This document shows, in pieces, positions 15,729 to 24,445 of a stretch of DNA of 64,000 nucleotides; position 1 is the first letter of the stretch, and each line of letters opens with the position of its first letter. The translations under genes and the position numbers were made by a program. Below the pieces are notes generated by a model. It was not told the DNA's origin. It saw nothing but the letters and a program-made list of their open reading frames with translations, and ran no database searches. Location: positions 62,001 through 126,000 of the forward strand of contig CALEDQ010000028.1 of the NCBI GenBank assembly GCA_937949615.1, written 5' to 3'. The stretch is from an uncultured bacterium (GTDB lineage Bacteria; Muiribacteriota; Ozemobacteria; Ozemobacterales; Ozemobacteraceae).

Positions 15729-16666
15729 CAGGTTTTTTCAGGAGATTCTCCCGGCAGCAGCCAGATTCCTGCAAAGATCAGGGCTGCGCCGATCAGGCCT
15801 CCGGTCGAAAGGCTTTCGCCGAGCCACAGCCAGCCGACGATTACGCCCCCCACGGGCTGGGCATAAAGGGTGACTGCCATGACTCCGGCTTCGGTATGTC
15901 TGAGAATGATATTCCAGATAACATAACAGATGGCGTTGCAGATCACACCAAGAAACATTATCGCAAGAATCGCCTCTCTTGTAAATTCAAGCGGCCAGAG
16001 CTGCGAAAGTTCCATGACCGAAATCGGCGCCAGCAGAAGCGCCCCGATGAAAAAACTGTAGGAGGTGGCGCGCATGGCACCAAGCCGCTGCGCTACAGGT
16101 TTCATCAGAATTGAATAGAGAGCGGTGGTAAAAATCGACAGAACCACAAGAATGTCACCAAGAAACCCGCCCGACGAATACAGCTCTCTGAACAGCTGTC
16201 CGACTGACTTGTTGTCGAGAAGCAGCATCGCCGCGCCGATTATGGAAATGGCGGTCGCTGCCATGGTGCGCTTCTGCAGGATTTCCTTGAGCATCAGAGC
16301 TGCCAGAACTATCGTAAAAACCGGTTCAAGTGAGGCGGCAATCGCCGTTTTGGTCGACGTGGTCATCTGCAGGCCGAGATTGAGCAGGGCATTCGAAATG
16401 GCCAGCCCAAGCGACCCGATTATGAAAAGATCTTTCCAGTCTTTTGTCGAAAGCCGCGAACGATGTTCACGCGATGGAAGAATGAAAAGAAAAAAACCAC
16501 CGATGAAAAACCTTATGCAGGCGAGCGTCGAAGGGGGTACAACATCGAGGGCATATTTGGCGACAGCGTAGGATGCCCCCCAGGCCAGATTGATCGACAG
16601 AAGAACCGCGATGCTGAAAAGCGGTGAATAGAGGCGATGATGGTGGTCTGAATGAGATGTGCTCAC
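15728..16666 (-). CDS. EamA/DMT-family transporter
   Basis: This 312-aa protein has ten hydrophobic segments in two five-helix EamA repeats, with the family marks SINLAWGASYAVAKYAL near the start and LEPVFTIVLAALMLKE in the middle of the first repeat; the second repeat has LYAQPVGGVIVGWLWLGE. Members export or import metabolites such as amino acids and nucleosides, but the substrate cannot be read from sequence. It lies between the ABC ATPase gene (14 bp gap) and the sigma factor (1-nt overlap), so all are in one operon. Confidence 0.88.
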   Translation of the reverse strand: MSTSHSDHHHRLYSPLFSIAVLLSINLAWGASYAVAKYALDVVPPSTLACIRFFIGGFFLFILPSREHRSRLSTKDWKDLFIIGSLGLAISNALLNLGLQMTTSTKTAIAASLEPVFTIVLAALMLKEILQKRTMAATAISIIGAAMLLLDNKSVGQLFRELYSSGGFLGDILVVLSIFTTALYSILMKPVAQRLGAMRATSYSFFIGALLLAPISVMELSQLWPLEFTREAILAIMFLGVICNAICYVIWNIILRHTEAGVMAVTLYAQPVGGVIVGWLWLGESLSTGGLIGAALIFAGIWLLPGESPEKT

Positions 16667-16680
16667 AGGTGTTTCCCTTG

Positions 16681-17445
16681 CTATGACTGAGTTGTGACTG
16701 CCTGTTCTTCTTCGGTGATTTTAAGAAAGATTGCTTCAAGGTCGTTGCCCGGAAGGCTTGCTTTCTGCTGAAGCTCATCGAGGTTGCCGAGTGCGACGAT
16801 GTCGCCGTTGCGGATAATCGCGATTCTGTCGCAAAGGTCTTCGGCAACCGAAAGGGTGTGGGTGGTCAGAAAAACGGTCTTGCCTTCGTCGGCAAGTCTG
16901 CGGAAATAATCTTTTGCCAGTTTGACGCTGCGCGGATCAAGGCCGACCGTGGGTTCGTCGACGACAAAAATCTCGGGGTCGTGCAGAATTGCCGCACTCA
17001 TCGCAACCTTCTGCTTCATGCCGTGCGAAAAGCTTTCGATAAGCTCGTGGCGGCGATCCCAGAGATGAAAAAGCTTCAGCATTTCTTCGCCTTTTTCAAG
17101 AATACGCGCCGGTTTGACGTTGTAAAGACCACCCATGAAATCAAAATATTCGAGCGGGGTAAGCTTTTCATAAAGATAGGGGCGGTCGGGTACATAGCCG
17201 AGCAGCGCCTTGGCCTGGTCGGGCTGGGCATAAAGATCGAAGGGGCCGACAAAAACCTGGCCGGCCGTCGGCTTGATGATCCCGGTGAGAATTCTTATCA
17301 GAGTGGTTTTTCCGGCGCCGTTGGGCCCGAGAAACCCGAAGAGTTCACCTTTGTGGATATCGAGGTTGACGCCCTTGAGAGCGGTAAAATCTCCGTAGCG
17401 CTTTTTTATATCGGCGAACCGGATCATTACATCATTCTGGTTCAT
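16681..17445 (-). CDS. ABC transporter ATP-binding protein
   Basis: This 254-aa ATPase has Walker A GPNGAGKTT (about 38-46), the Q-loop, the signature SHGMKQK (a variant of LSGGQ, typical of ABC-2 exporters of the CcmA/NatA type), Walker B IFVVDEPTVGLD, and the H-loop THT. Its start overlaps the 3' end of the permease gene by 14 nt, so the two form an exporter. The substrate is unknown. Confidence 0.93.
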   Translation of the reverse strand: MNQNDVMIRFADIKKRYGDFTALKGVNLDIHKGELFGFLGPNGAGKTTLIRILTGIIKPTAGQVFVGPFDLYAQPDQAKALLGYVPDRPYLYEKLTPLEYFDFMGGLYNVKPARILEKGEEMLKLFHLWDRRHELIESFSHGMKQKVAMSAAILHDPEIFVVDEPTVGLDPRSVKLAKDYFRRLADEGKTVFLTTHTLSVAEDLCDRIAIIRNGDIVALGNLDELQQKASLPGNDLEAIFLKITEEEQAVTTQS

Positions 17446-19147
17446 AATTTTCGATTGTCTCCAAGCCTTTCTGGAAGGGTAAATACACCCAGGCCGCAGT
17501 GCAGATAATCAGCAGAACAGCACTGATGCCAAGAAAAACGTATGGTGAGCCGCCCCGCATCAGATAAAAGCGGCTGTGAAAAAAGCGGTACATCGGGTAG
17601 ACCTCAAGTGCCAGCAGGTTGATGACATAGAGCCCCGAAAGAATCATGTAGATGAAGCCACCGTATGAACCGGCTATCTTGAGCGGTGAATCGGCGGCGA
17701 AATCGGCATAGATCGCGCCAACGCCAATGGCCAGAGAGGTAATGACCGTGGTAATCATCATGACGTTGATAAAGCTCAACCAGAACAGGGCCGGGTGCGA
17801 AACCTGAAAAACCGAATTGGTGACGACGCAGAGAATGATGCCAAGCAGCAGCATCGGCACGAGATAAACCATCAGTTTGATCGTCAGAATCCGCCGCGGG
17901 TTGACCGGCGATGATTTGACCGCCCAGAAGGCCCGGCCTTCCATACTGATCGACGGAAAAACGAAACGCATGCCGATCGAAGCGATGATGAAGCCAATGA
18001 AAGGCCCATTGAGAAAGACAAGGGTGTCGTTGAGTTCACCGCTGTAAAGGGTCGGAATATCTTTGAGCGGCAATATCGAAAGGTTGTAGCCATAAACGAA
18101 GACGATGGCGGCCATCATGAAAATCTGCGAGAAGATCGCCGGGTCACGCATGAAGGTCGTGATTTCCTTGCCGGCAATAACCCTGAATTCAGGGCTGAAA
18201 AAGCGGAACGGCCAGATGATGACTCTTCTCAGCCATTCGAGGCTCAAGACCTGGTTATCGACGGCTTCCATCGAGCGCTGCCAGCTGATGCGGTAGAAAC
18301 GCACCGCAAAATAATTTACCAGCAGGAAGCCGGCAACCGCGGCGACGAAAAGCGGCATGAACTGCATCAGGGCTTCATAAGTCGAGTTGCGGAAAAGCGA
18401 CATCGTTGCCTGGTGCAGCCACGATGATGGCGAATACTGCAGCAGTGGCAGCTGCAGGCTGAGAAGATACTGTGAAACGTCTTTGAAGTAGCTTGGATTG
18501 AGCAGTTTTTCGGCTTCCAGCGATCTTAAAAAGAAAATCAGAGCAGTCAGAACAAGAATCGAAAGAAACTGAAAGACTTTTTTCATCTGTCTGACCGGGA
18601 AAAAAGCTGCCAGCAGCAGCGAAGCAAAGGCCCCCGCCAGATTGGGCAGCATGACGAAGGCTGCTAAAAATACCGGAAAAATGAAATAGGCCTGCCACTC
18701 TGCCTTAAGGGCGGTGGCGAAGGCCAGAAGGGCGGGCATGAAAAAAATGACCACCATCCAGGTGCTTTCGGCCGAGAGCAGAATAAATCTCGATCTGAAG
18801 ATCATGCCGACCGGAACCGGCGATGACATCAGCACCGTCAGCTCGTCATTGAGAAACAGACTCGACAGGGCCGCAATTATACTGCTGAAGAGAATCATGA
18901 AAAACAGCGTCATGAACAGCATTTCAAGAAGTTTCGAGACGAGAAGCCCGCCGACAATCGGCCCCAGGGTCTCGCCCAGCATCGGGGCCCGCCCGACATA
19001 GTCGAGAAAACGGTAGAGACCGTAATAAATCGTGAAGGCCAGCAACAGTGAACCAATGCTCAGCGCCCAGAGAACCTTGCGGTTGCGTACAGAAAAAACG
19101 CGGCGCAACTTTTTAAGGGCAGGGGTGACCAGGGTTAAAGAGTTCAT
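17432..19147 (-). CDS. ABC-2-type exporter permease
   Basis: This 571-aa membrane protein has about twelve hydrophobic segments (for example VLWALSIGSLLLAFTIYYGL near 30 and a C-terminal FLGISAVLLIICTAAWVYLP). It is longer than the usual 250-380-residue ABC-2 permease and may be a fused double unit. The middle contains a soluble stretch with FSPEFRVIAGKEITTFMRDP, a sequence common in ABC-2 permeases where the cytoplasmic helix meets the ATPase. It is adjacent to the ATPase gene and to a Nudix gene with no gap. Confidence 0.85.
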   Translation of the reverse strand: MNSLTLVTPALKKLRRVFSVRNRKVLWALSIGSLLLAFTIYYGLYRFLDYVGRAPMLGETLGPIVGGLLVSKLLEMLFMTLFFMILFSSIIAALSSLFLNDELTVLMSSPVPVGMIFRSRFILLSAESTWMVVIFFMPALLAFATALKAEWQAYFIFPVFLAAFVMLPNLAGAFASLLLAAFFPVRQMKKVFQFLSILVLTALIFFLRSLEAEKLLNPSYFKDVSQYLLSLQLPLLQYSPSSWLHQATMSLFRNSTYEALMQFMPLFVAAVAGFLLVNYFAVRFYRISWQRSMEAVDNQVLSLEWLRRVIIWPFRFFSPEFRVIAGKEITTFMRDPAIFSQIFMMAAIVFVYGYNLSILPLKDIPTLYSGELNDTLVFLNGPFIGFIIASIGMRFVFPSISMEGRAFWAVKSSPVNPRRILTIKLMVYLVPMLLLGIILCVVTNSVFQVSHPALFWLSFINVMMITTVITSLAIGVGAIYADFAADSPLKIAGSYGGFIYMILSGLYVINLLALEVYPMYRFFHSRFYLMRGGSPYVFLGISAVLLIICTAAWVYLPFQKGLETIENYEPE

Positions 19148-19795
19148 TTACCAGACAAGTGGGTGCCAGTCAGGGCCTGAGGGGTCGAAGGGAGCAAATT
19201 CGTAAAAGCCGTTTCTTTTGACGAGCAGCCCGGCCTTTTCTGCCCGCGTAATCAGGGTGCTGTCTTTACATCTACAGATGGATTCATGCAATTTTTCCAG
19301 TTCTTCGGCGGTTGCTCTGCCGTTAAAAACATTCTGGCCGACTATCAGATGCCGGGCCTGCCAGACCAGACTGGCATGAATCTGGGCAATCACCCGGTCA
19401 TGGTCGAAGGCCATTTCGGGCAGTTTGCCGATATCGAACCAGCACGCATCGGCGGCATCATCGTCGCCGCGTGGTGCAAATTCTGTGTCGCGAACCATGC
19501 AGCCAAAAACCATGGTTATGGTGCGACCGCGCGGGTCTCTGCCCGGTTCGCCGCAGGTGAAAAGCGGTTTCAGCGGCAGGTTTTCGAGGCCGGTTTCTTC
19601 TTTGAGTTCGCGTGCTGCACCGGTGCAGGGCGTTTCATCCATTTCAAGAAAGCCGCCGGGCAGAGCCCACCGGCCTGAAAATGGGTCGCGGCCTCTTTTA
19701 ATCAGAAGAATTTCTGGAATTGTCAGATCGCTAACGCGGATTATTGCCGCATCGAGGGTGACAGAGGGGCGCGGGTATTCATAGGTAAAAGGCAT
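19148..19795 (-). CDS. Nudix hydrolase with C-terminal winged-helix-like region
   Basis: This 215-aa protein has a perfect Nudix box, GX5EX7REUXEEXGU, at residues 48-70 (G48, E54, R62, E63, E66, E67, G69). The preceding RGRDPFSGRWALPGGF is typical of ADP-ribose or NAD-related Nudix enzymes, and the C-terminal 70 residues resemble the winged helix of NrtR-type regulators. It could be an ADP-ribose pyrophosphatase or a metabolite-sensing regulator. The gene touches the ABC permease (adjacent bases) and follows the DsbA-fold gene by 3 bp, so all are co-transcribed. Confidence 0.88.
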   Translation of the reverse strand: MPFTYEYPRPSVTLDAAIIRVSDLTIPEILLIKRGRDPFSGRWALPGGFLEMDETPCTGAARELKEETGLENLPLKPLFTCGEPGRDPRGRTITMVFGCMVRDTEFAPRGDDDAADACWFDIGKLPEMAFDHDRVIAQIHASLVWQARHLIVGQNVFNGRATAEELEKLHESICRCKDSTLITRAEKAGLLVKRNGFYEFAPFDPSGPDWHPLVW

Positions 19796-19798
19796 TGG

Positions 19799-20392
19799 TT
19801 AATCCAGTATGGCGCGCAGATGGCGTTCAAGGCCGGGCTTGTCGATCAGGCCGCAGAAGCGTTCTTCGCCGCACTCGATGGTTGGCAGCATTCTGACACG
19901 CTCATGGCCCCAGAGCATGGTAAGTTCGTTGGCTCTGGTTTCGGTTTTCGGGTCTTCAAGGGCACTGGCGAGAATAGATGAATCGAGGCCCTCAGACTGC
20001 AGGTGCAGTCGCAGAGAGGTCGGCACGGAAATATCGACGCGGGCGCAGAAAAAGCCTCTGAAAATGCTGGTTATGTAGTCTTCAGCGCTCAGATTGCCAT
20101 AGGCTTCAATGGCGCGCGCGGCCGGAATGCCATTGACGTAACGCTCGGGCCGGCTGATTTTAAGGCCAACTGCGGCGGCATCGGCGATAATACGGTTCCA
20201 GCGCTGCTCACTCCATATTTCTCTGAAATGGTATTTGGTGTTGCCTGGCGGATTCAGGCCAATCTCGATCGGCTGAAGCGTGAGCCGGCTCTGCTTGAGA
20301 AGTGAACGCAGCAGCTCCCAGGCAATATAAGAATACGGGCACTGAAAGCTGAAATAAAATTTGATGTCAGGGTTGTTGAATGTGATGTTCAT
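19799..20392 (-). CDS. DsbA-fold oxidoreductase or HCCA-isomerase-like protein
   Basis: This 197-aa protein has a thioredoxin-like DsbA domain: a beta strand IKFYFSFQCPYSYIAWELL with a CPYS motif in place of CxxC, a long helical insertion, and the cis-Pro loop RMLPTIECG. A single active-site Cys and the YSY signature are closer to 2-hydroxychromene-2-carboxylate isomerases and glutathione-dependent kappa-class enzymes than to disulfide oxidases. The substrate is unknown. The ATG follows a -10 box by 7 nt and has no RBS, so the message is probably leaderless. It is the first gene of the operon that runs down to the sigma factor. Confidence 0.75.
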   Translation of the reverse strand: MNITFNNPDIKFYFSFQCPYSYIAWELLRSLLKQSRLTLQPIEIGLNPPGNTKYHFREIWSEQRWNRIIADAAAVGLKISRPERYVNGIPAARAIEAYGNLSAEDYITSIFRGFFCARVDISVPTSLRLHLQSEGLDSSILASALEDPKTETRANELTMLWGHERVRMLPTIECGEERFCGLIDKPGLERHLRAILD

Positions 20393-20399
20393 CAGAACA

Positions 20400-20428
20400 A
20401 ATATAACAGCAAAGTCTCAGCTTTTCAA
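20400..20428 (-). promoter_or_regulatory. Promoter of the DsbA-to-sigma operon, leaderless
   Basis: TTGAAA (20428-20423), a 17-bp spacer ending in TGT, and TATATT (20405-20400). Transcription would begin within a base or two of the ATG at 20392. Confidence 0.65.
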
Positions 20429-20437
20429 TCGCCCCGG

Positions 20438-21679
20438 TCAGTCTTCGGCGGTTATGTTGAAGAAGGGGAAGACGATTTCGCGGTCGAGCTTGTGTCTGAT
20501 ACGGTCGAGCATTTGAATCGGCCGCCCGAACAGCAGTCTGGCGACGCCATTTATTCTGACTTCTGAATACTGGCTGAAGTCGACTGAAGAAATTTTTCTG
20601 AATTCATCGTCGCCGGTGATCATGGTGCCGCGGTGCACCACCATTGAAAACTGTTCCGGCTTTCTGCTGATGAAGTTTTCGAAGGGGTCGACATCTTCGA
20701 TGTCTTCAAAAACCACAAAATCAGCGCGTTTGCCGGGGGTGAGCGTGCCGGTCTGTTTTTCGAGACCAAAGGCTCTGGCGGCATTCAAGGTCGTCATCTC
20801 AACAAGATCTTTTGCCGAAATCATGCCTTCAAGATGATTGCGTGAAAATTCGAGGGCCTTTTTTAGTTCACCGAGAAGGTGGGTCGAGCCGGTTACCGAA
20901 CTGTCGGTGCCGAGAGTCAGCGGAATACCCAGTTCAATGGCTCTTCTGATGTCGGGCTGTCTGCCGAAGATATTCTGTGACGAAGTCGGCAGCCAGACCA
21001 GCGTGCAGCCTCGGCTTGCAATGAGCTGCAGATCGGCATCCTGAAGGTGCGTGCCGTTTACCAGAATTGTGTTGCGGTCGAGAACCCCAAGACGATTGAG
21101 GGTTTCGATCTCTTCGGTAATTTCTTTGCTGGTTCCTTCGCCGATGTGAAGCATGAACGGCAGAATCCCCCGCGCCTGATTGAACTGCTCCTGAATGTTG
21201 CGGCCCCATGAGAGCTGATGATTCGAAGCAGAATGAACGAGGTAGAAATGTTCGAGCAGGGTGACGAGCTCGTGGCGGGCAAACGTGCCCGAAACCTCGG
21301 CCGGGAAATGGTCGACAACAGTGGTTACACCCGACAGAACGTTCTTATACATTCCGACAATGTAAAGGTCGGTTACTGAAAGTTTCTGCAGCAGCTTGTA
21401 TTCTGCCGTCGACCGCATGCTGCGATCCCATTCATACCAGTTTTCGACAGGAGTTTCGCCAATCTGTTTCCAGCAGGTGTCGATCAGGTGATCGTGAGCG
21501 TTGATCAGCCCCGGGAAAACAATCTTGCCCTCGAGGTCGATTTCGCAGTCGACAGGCTTCAGAGGCTTCTGGTCGGGAGCCAGTATGTCGTAGACAATGT
21601 CATCCTGAACCAGAACGCTGGCCGGCTCAAGAGAAAAGTCGGGCTTGAGAACCAGACCATTGGCGAAGAGCTTGAACAT
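20438..21679 (-). CDS. Amidohydrolase-superfamily deaminase/chlorohydrolase-like
   Basis: This 413-aa metal-dependent hydrolase has the TIM-barrel motifs of the TRZ/ATZ/guanine-deaminase branch: HxH in PGLINAHDHLID, a His in MLHIGEGTSKEI and in VNGTHLQDAD, and the metal Asp in LTLGTDSSVTGS; the N- and C-terminal composite beta domain is also present (ADFVVFEDIE). Members deaminate purines, pyrimidines or S-adenosylhomocysteine; the substrate is not clear here. AGAAGGAAAC precedes the ATG. It is the last gene of the buk operon, 12 bp after the PocR gene, though why it is linked to butyrate metabolism is unknown. Confidence 0.85.
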   Translation of the reverse strand: MFKLFANGLVLKPDFSLEPASVLVQDDIVYDILAPDQKPLKPVDCEIDLEGKIVFPGLINAHDHLIDTCWKQIGETPVENWYEWDRSMRSTAEYKLLQKLSVTDLYIVGMYKNVLSGVTTVVDHFPAEVSGTFARHELVTLLEHFYLVHSASNHQLSWGRNIQEQFNQARGILPFMLHIGEGTSKEITEEIETLNRLGVLDRNTILVNGTHLQDADLQLIASRGCTLVWLPTSSQNIFGRQPDIRRAIELGIPLTLGTDSSVTGSTHLLGELKKALEFSRNHLEGMISAKDLVEMTTLNAARAFGLEKQTGTLTPGKRADFVVFEDIEDVDPFENFISRKPEQFSMVVHRGTMITGDDEFRKISSVDFSQYSEVRINGVARLLFGRPIQMLDRIRHKLDREIVFPFFNITAED

Positions 21680-21691
21680 AGTTGTTTCCTT

Positions 21692-22303
21692 CTAAAGTCT
21701 GCCGAACTGAGGGGTTTCCTGCTGGATTTCCTTGAGAAACAGTTCCCAGCTTTTGTCGGCAAATGCCATGCTGACAAAGTGTCTGCCGATCTCTTCGAGA
21801 TACTGCAGAAAGGTTATGCGCTGCAGATCCGGCTTCAATGTTCTCACCCGCGCAAATGAGCGATAAAACTCATCGGTGTTGGTCAGGTTCAGGGCGGCGC
21901 AGGTGTGCCCGAAGAGAGCTTCGATATCAAAATTTTTGTCTTTCTCGATCGGCAGAATCTGCGAGCCGAGAAGGGTACCAATCATTTCACCCCTTAATTC
22001 AAGAGGCACTGCGAAAATGAGAAAGCCGGCATAGCAGACGTTGACGAATGGGGTCTTGCGCCGCAGCAGGCGGTCTTCAATATTGCGGTAAGTCTTGCGA
22101 CACCTTTGCCGGCCACGCTCGGTGCCTCTGATGATACTGCACGGGCCGTAGAAATAGTCGGTTTTGCAGACTACCTCGCCGGTAGTTGACCGCAATGACA
22201 GGGCCACCCCCAGAAAACGTTCGAGTTTCTTGAGAATCTCGGGTATGTGTCCGTGGGCGAAGTGTACTGTTGAATTAACATTCTTCTGAACGGCACCTGT
22301 CAT
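21692..22303 (-). CDS. Stand-alone PocR-type sensory domain protein
   Basis: This 203-aa protein is almost all one PocR ligand-binding domain: the conserved Cys residues in PCSIIRGTERGRQRCRKTY and in NVCYAGFLIFAVPLELRGEMIG, then LLGSQIL. The domain was defined in the propanediol regulator PocR and is thought to bind small organic ligands. Unlike PocR there is no AraC helix-turn-helix or kinase part, so it must act through another protein. It lies between phosphate butyryltransferase (25 bp gap) and the amidohydrolase (12 bp), with an AAAGGAAAA RBS. A role in sensing the fermentation state is inference. Confidence 0.8.
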   Translation of the reverse strand: MTGAVQKNVNSTVHFAHGHIPEILKKLERFLGVALSLRSTTGEVVCKTDYFYGPCSIIRGTERGRQRCRKTYRNIEDRLLRRKTPFVNVCYAGFLIFAVPLELRGEMIGTLLGSQILPIEKDKNFDIEALFGHTCAALNLTNTDEFYRSFARVRTLKPDLQRITFLQYLEEIGRHFVSMAFADKSWELFLKEIQQETPQFGRL

Positions 22304-22328
22304 TGCGTTTTCCTTTCTCTGCCAGGTT

Positions 22329-23258
22329 TCAGGCCCCGGCGTTCATGCCCTGTCTGACCGCAGCCTTCTGCCAGAGAGCGACTCCGAGCAGAAGAGAGTT
22401 GAACTTGGTTGCATTGTCGTCGGCTCTCGAAGTGAGAACTACCGGGCAGCGGGCCCCATAAAGCAGACCGCCCATCGGCGCTTTCACATAATACTGCAGA
22501 GACTTGTAAAAGGCATTGCCGGTATCGAGGCGCGGCACCACAAAAATGTCGGCGTTGCCCTGAATCCGGCCCTTGTATTTTTTGATGCGGGCAGAATCTT
22601 CACTGACAGCCAGGTCAAGGGAAATGGGCCCCTCGACCGTCATGTCGCTGCGGCCGGCGAGAGAGCCTGCCACCTTTTTTGCCAGCTGGGTCGAAGGCAT
22701 TTTTTCTGAAACCTTTTCGTTGGCCGCCAGCAGTGCCACCAGCGGCGGGCGGTTTTCGAAAGTGGCAAACGCTTCGCGGGCGTTTTCGATTTCTTTTTCG
22801 AGGGTGTCGGCATCAGGTGCGATACACATGGCGGCATCGGTGAGAATTTTCAGGCCCTGACGATCGGGAAATTCAAAGAACGTCAGATGCGAAAGAATCG
22901 GGTTTTTGCGCAAACCGGTGGTTGAGTTCAATACCGCTTTCAGCAGGCTTGAGGTAGCAACCATGCCCTTCATCAGAATATCGCAGCGACCTTCGCGCAC
23001 TTCAGCCACGGCTCTGGCACAGGCTTTCTTCTCATCGCGTTCGTCGATAATGGTTACCCGTTCGTGTCGGGCCACCTCACCATACATTGCCTTTATCTGT
23101 TCGGGGTCGCCAATCAGAGTTGCACTGAGAATGCCGGTTTTTATGGCATGACAGACGGCGTAGGCGCACGCATCGTCATTGGCGAGCGGAATCGCTACCC
23201 GGCAGTTCATTTTTTTATCAAGAGTAGCTACCAGTCTGCTGAAAAAATTGTCGCTCAT
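22329..23258 (-). CDS. ptb: Phosphate butyryltransferase
   Basis: This 309-aa protein belongs to the phosphate acetyl/butyryltransferase family: CRVAIPLANDDACAYAVCHA, an A-D-I-L-M-KG motif (CDILMKGMVATSSLLKAVL), and a conserved C-terminal NADIFVVPRLDTGNAFYKS. It swaps CoA for phosphate on butyryl-CoA, feeding butyrate kinase. I chose the ATG at 23258 because GGAGAA stands 6 nt upstream; a longer frame from 23363 would run into buk and has no RBS. The gap to buk is 22 bp, the usual ptb-buk pairing. Some family members act on branched or acetyl substrates. Confidence 0.92.
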   Translation of the reverse strand: MSDNFFSRLVATLDKKMNCRVAIPLANDDACAYAVCHAIKTGILSATLIGDPEQIKAMYGEVARHERVTIIDERDEKKACARAVAEVREGRCDILMKGMVATSSLLKAVLNSTTGLRKNPILSHLTFFEFPDRQGLKILTDAAMCIAPDADTLEKEIENAREAFATFENRPPLVALLAANEKVSEKMPSTQLAKKVAGSLAGRSDMTVEGPISLDLAVSEDSARIKKYKGRIQGNADIFVVPRLDTGNAFYKSLQYYVKAPMGGLLYGARCPVVLTSRADDNATKFNSLLLGVALWQKAAVRQGMNAGA

Positions 23259-23280
23259 CGTTTTCTCCGTTCTCAGCCGT

Positions 23281-24357
23281 TCAGGAATGATATTCCCGGG
23301 CTTTGGTTTCGTTGCGCAGCACACGCAGACCACCGAGAGCCAGTGCCGAAAGCTCGTCTTCACCCGGTACCAGATGAATGGGGGCGAAGCATTTTACGTA
23401 TTCACTGACTTTGTCGATCAGAGGTTTGCAGCGGGCGCCGCCACCGGTGATGATAATGCGGGTAACCTTGCCTTTGAGAACCGCGACATATGAACCGATG
23501 GTTTTGGCAATCTGATAGCACATTGCATTGAAAACCTTTGTATATTCTTCGTCGCCGGCCAGAACTTTCTTTTCGACATCGAGAAGTGAACTGGTGCCAA
23601 GGTAGTTGACGATGCCGCCCTGACCGACAAGCATCCTGTTGATTTCCTTCTGGGTATATTGGCCTGAGAAGCAGAGTTTAACCAGCTCGATGGTCGGCAG
23701 ACAGCCGGCACGTTCAGGTGTGAAAGGGCCCTCATCGAGACCGTTGCTTACATCGATGCAGCGACCTTTTTCGATTGCGGCAACGGTGATGCCACCGCCA
23801 AGATGGGCAGCGACGAAATTTTCTTTGCCGATTTCCATGCCGAGATTGGTGCAGGTCTGTCTGACAACCGCAGTGATGTTCAATGCATGCCAGACGCTGC
23901 GGCGCGGAATTTCCTTCAAGCCTGAATATCTCGCTTCATCCTGCAGCTCGTCGACAATTACCGGATCGACGATAAACGAAGGCACGCCGAATTCTCTGGT
24001 ATAGCTGTAGGCGAGCAGGGCGCCGAGATTGCTGGCATGTTCGCCGTATTTTGAAGACTTGAGATCGGCGACGATATCTTCATTAACTCTGTAGGTGCCG
24101 CCCGGAAGTGGTTTGAGAAGACCGCCGCGGCCGACGACCGCAGAAAGATCCTTTGGTTCAAGTTTCATTTCTTTGAGAAAATCATCCATGGCCGATCTTC
24201 TGAAGCCGTCCTGGTCCATGATGTGGGGGAAACGGGCAATGTCTTCGGCAGAATGATTGAGTTTTTTTTCGGCAACCAGCTCTTCGTTCTCGAAAAGACC
24301 CAGTTTGGTTGATGTCGAACCGGGGTTGATGACGAGAATTCTGAATGTTTCAGACAT
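23281..24357 (-). CDS. buk: Butyrate kinase
   Basis: This 358-aa ASKHA kinase has VINPGSTSTKLGLF at the start, the VGRGGLLKPLPGGTY motif, AHLGGGITVAAI, and TGGGARC at the C-terminus, and matches butyrate kinases in length. It phosphorylates ADP from butyryl phosphate, giving ATP and butyrate. An RBS (AAAGGAAC) and a strong promoter precede it. It is the first gene of the buk-ptb-PocR-amidohydrolase operon. Related branched-chain acyl kinases cannot be excluded. Confidence 0.95.
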   Translation of the reverse strand: MSETFRILVINPGSTSTKLGLFENEELVAEKKLNHSAEDIARFPHIMDQDGFRRSAMDDFLKEMKLEPKDLSAVVGRGGLLKPLPGGTYRVNEDIVADLKSSKYGEHASNLGALLAYSYTREFGVPSFIVDPVIVDELQDEARYSGLKEIPRRSVWHALNITAVVRQTCTNLGMEIGKENFVAAHLGGGITVAAIEKGRCIDVSNGLDEGPFTPERAGCLPTIELVKLCFSGQYTQKEINRMLVGQGGIVNYLGTSSLLDVEKKVLAGDEEYTKVFNAMCYQIAKTIGSYVAVLKGKVTRIIITGGGARCKPLIDKVSEYVKCFAPIHLVPGEDELSALALGGLRVLRNETKAREYHS

Positions 24358-24398
24358 GGAGAGTTCCTTTCCGGGTGTTGTTTAATTTTTCCCTGAGA

Positions 24399-24427
24399 AT
24401 GTTAGCATCTGCAGGGGGTGGTGTCAA
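24399..24427 (-). promoter_or_regulatory. Promoter of the buk-ptb operon
   Basis: A perfect TTGACA (24427-24422), a 17-bp spacer ending in TGC, and TAACAT (24404-24399). Transcription would begin near 24392, leaving about 35 nt of leader before the buk ATG. Confidence 0.75.
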
Positions 24428-24445
24428 CGCTGTTAAACTGGCATT

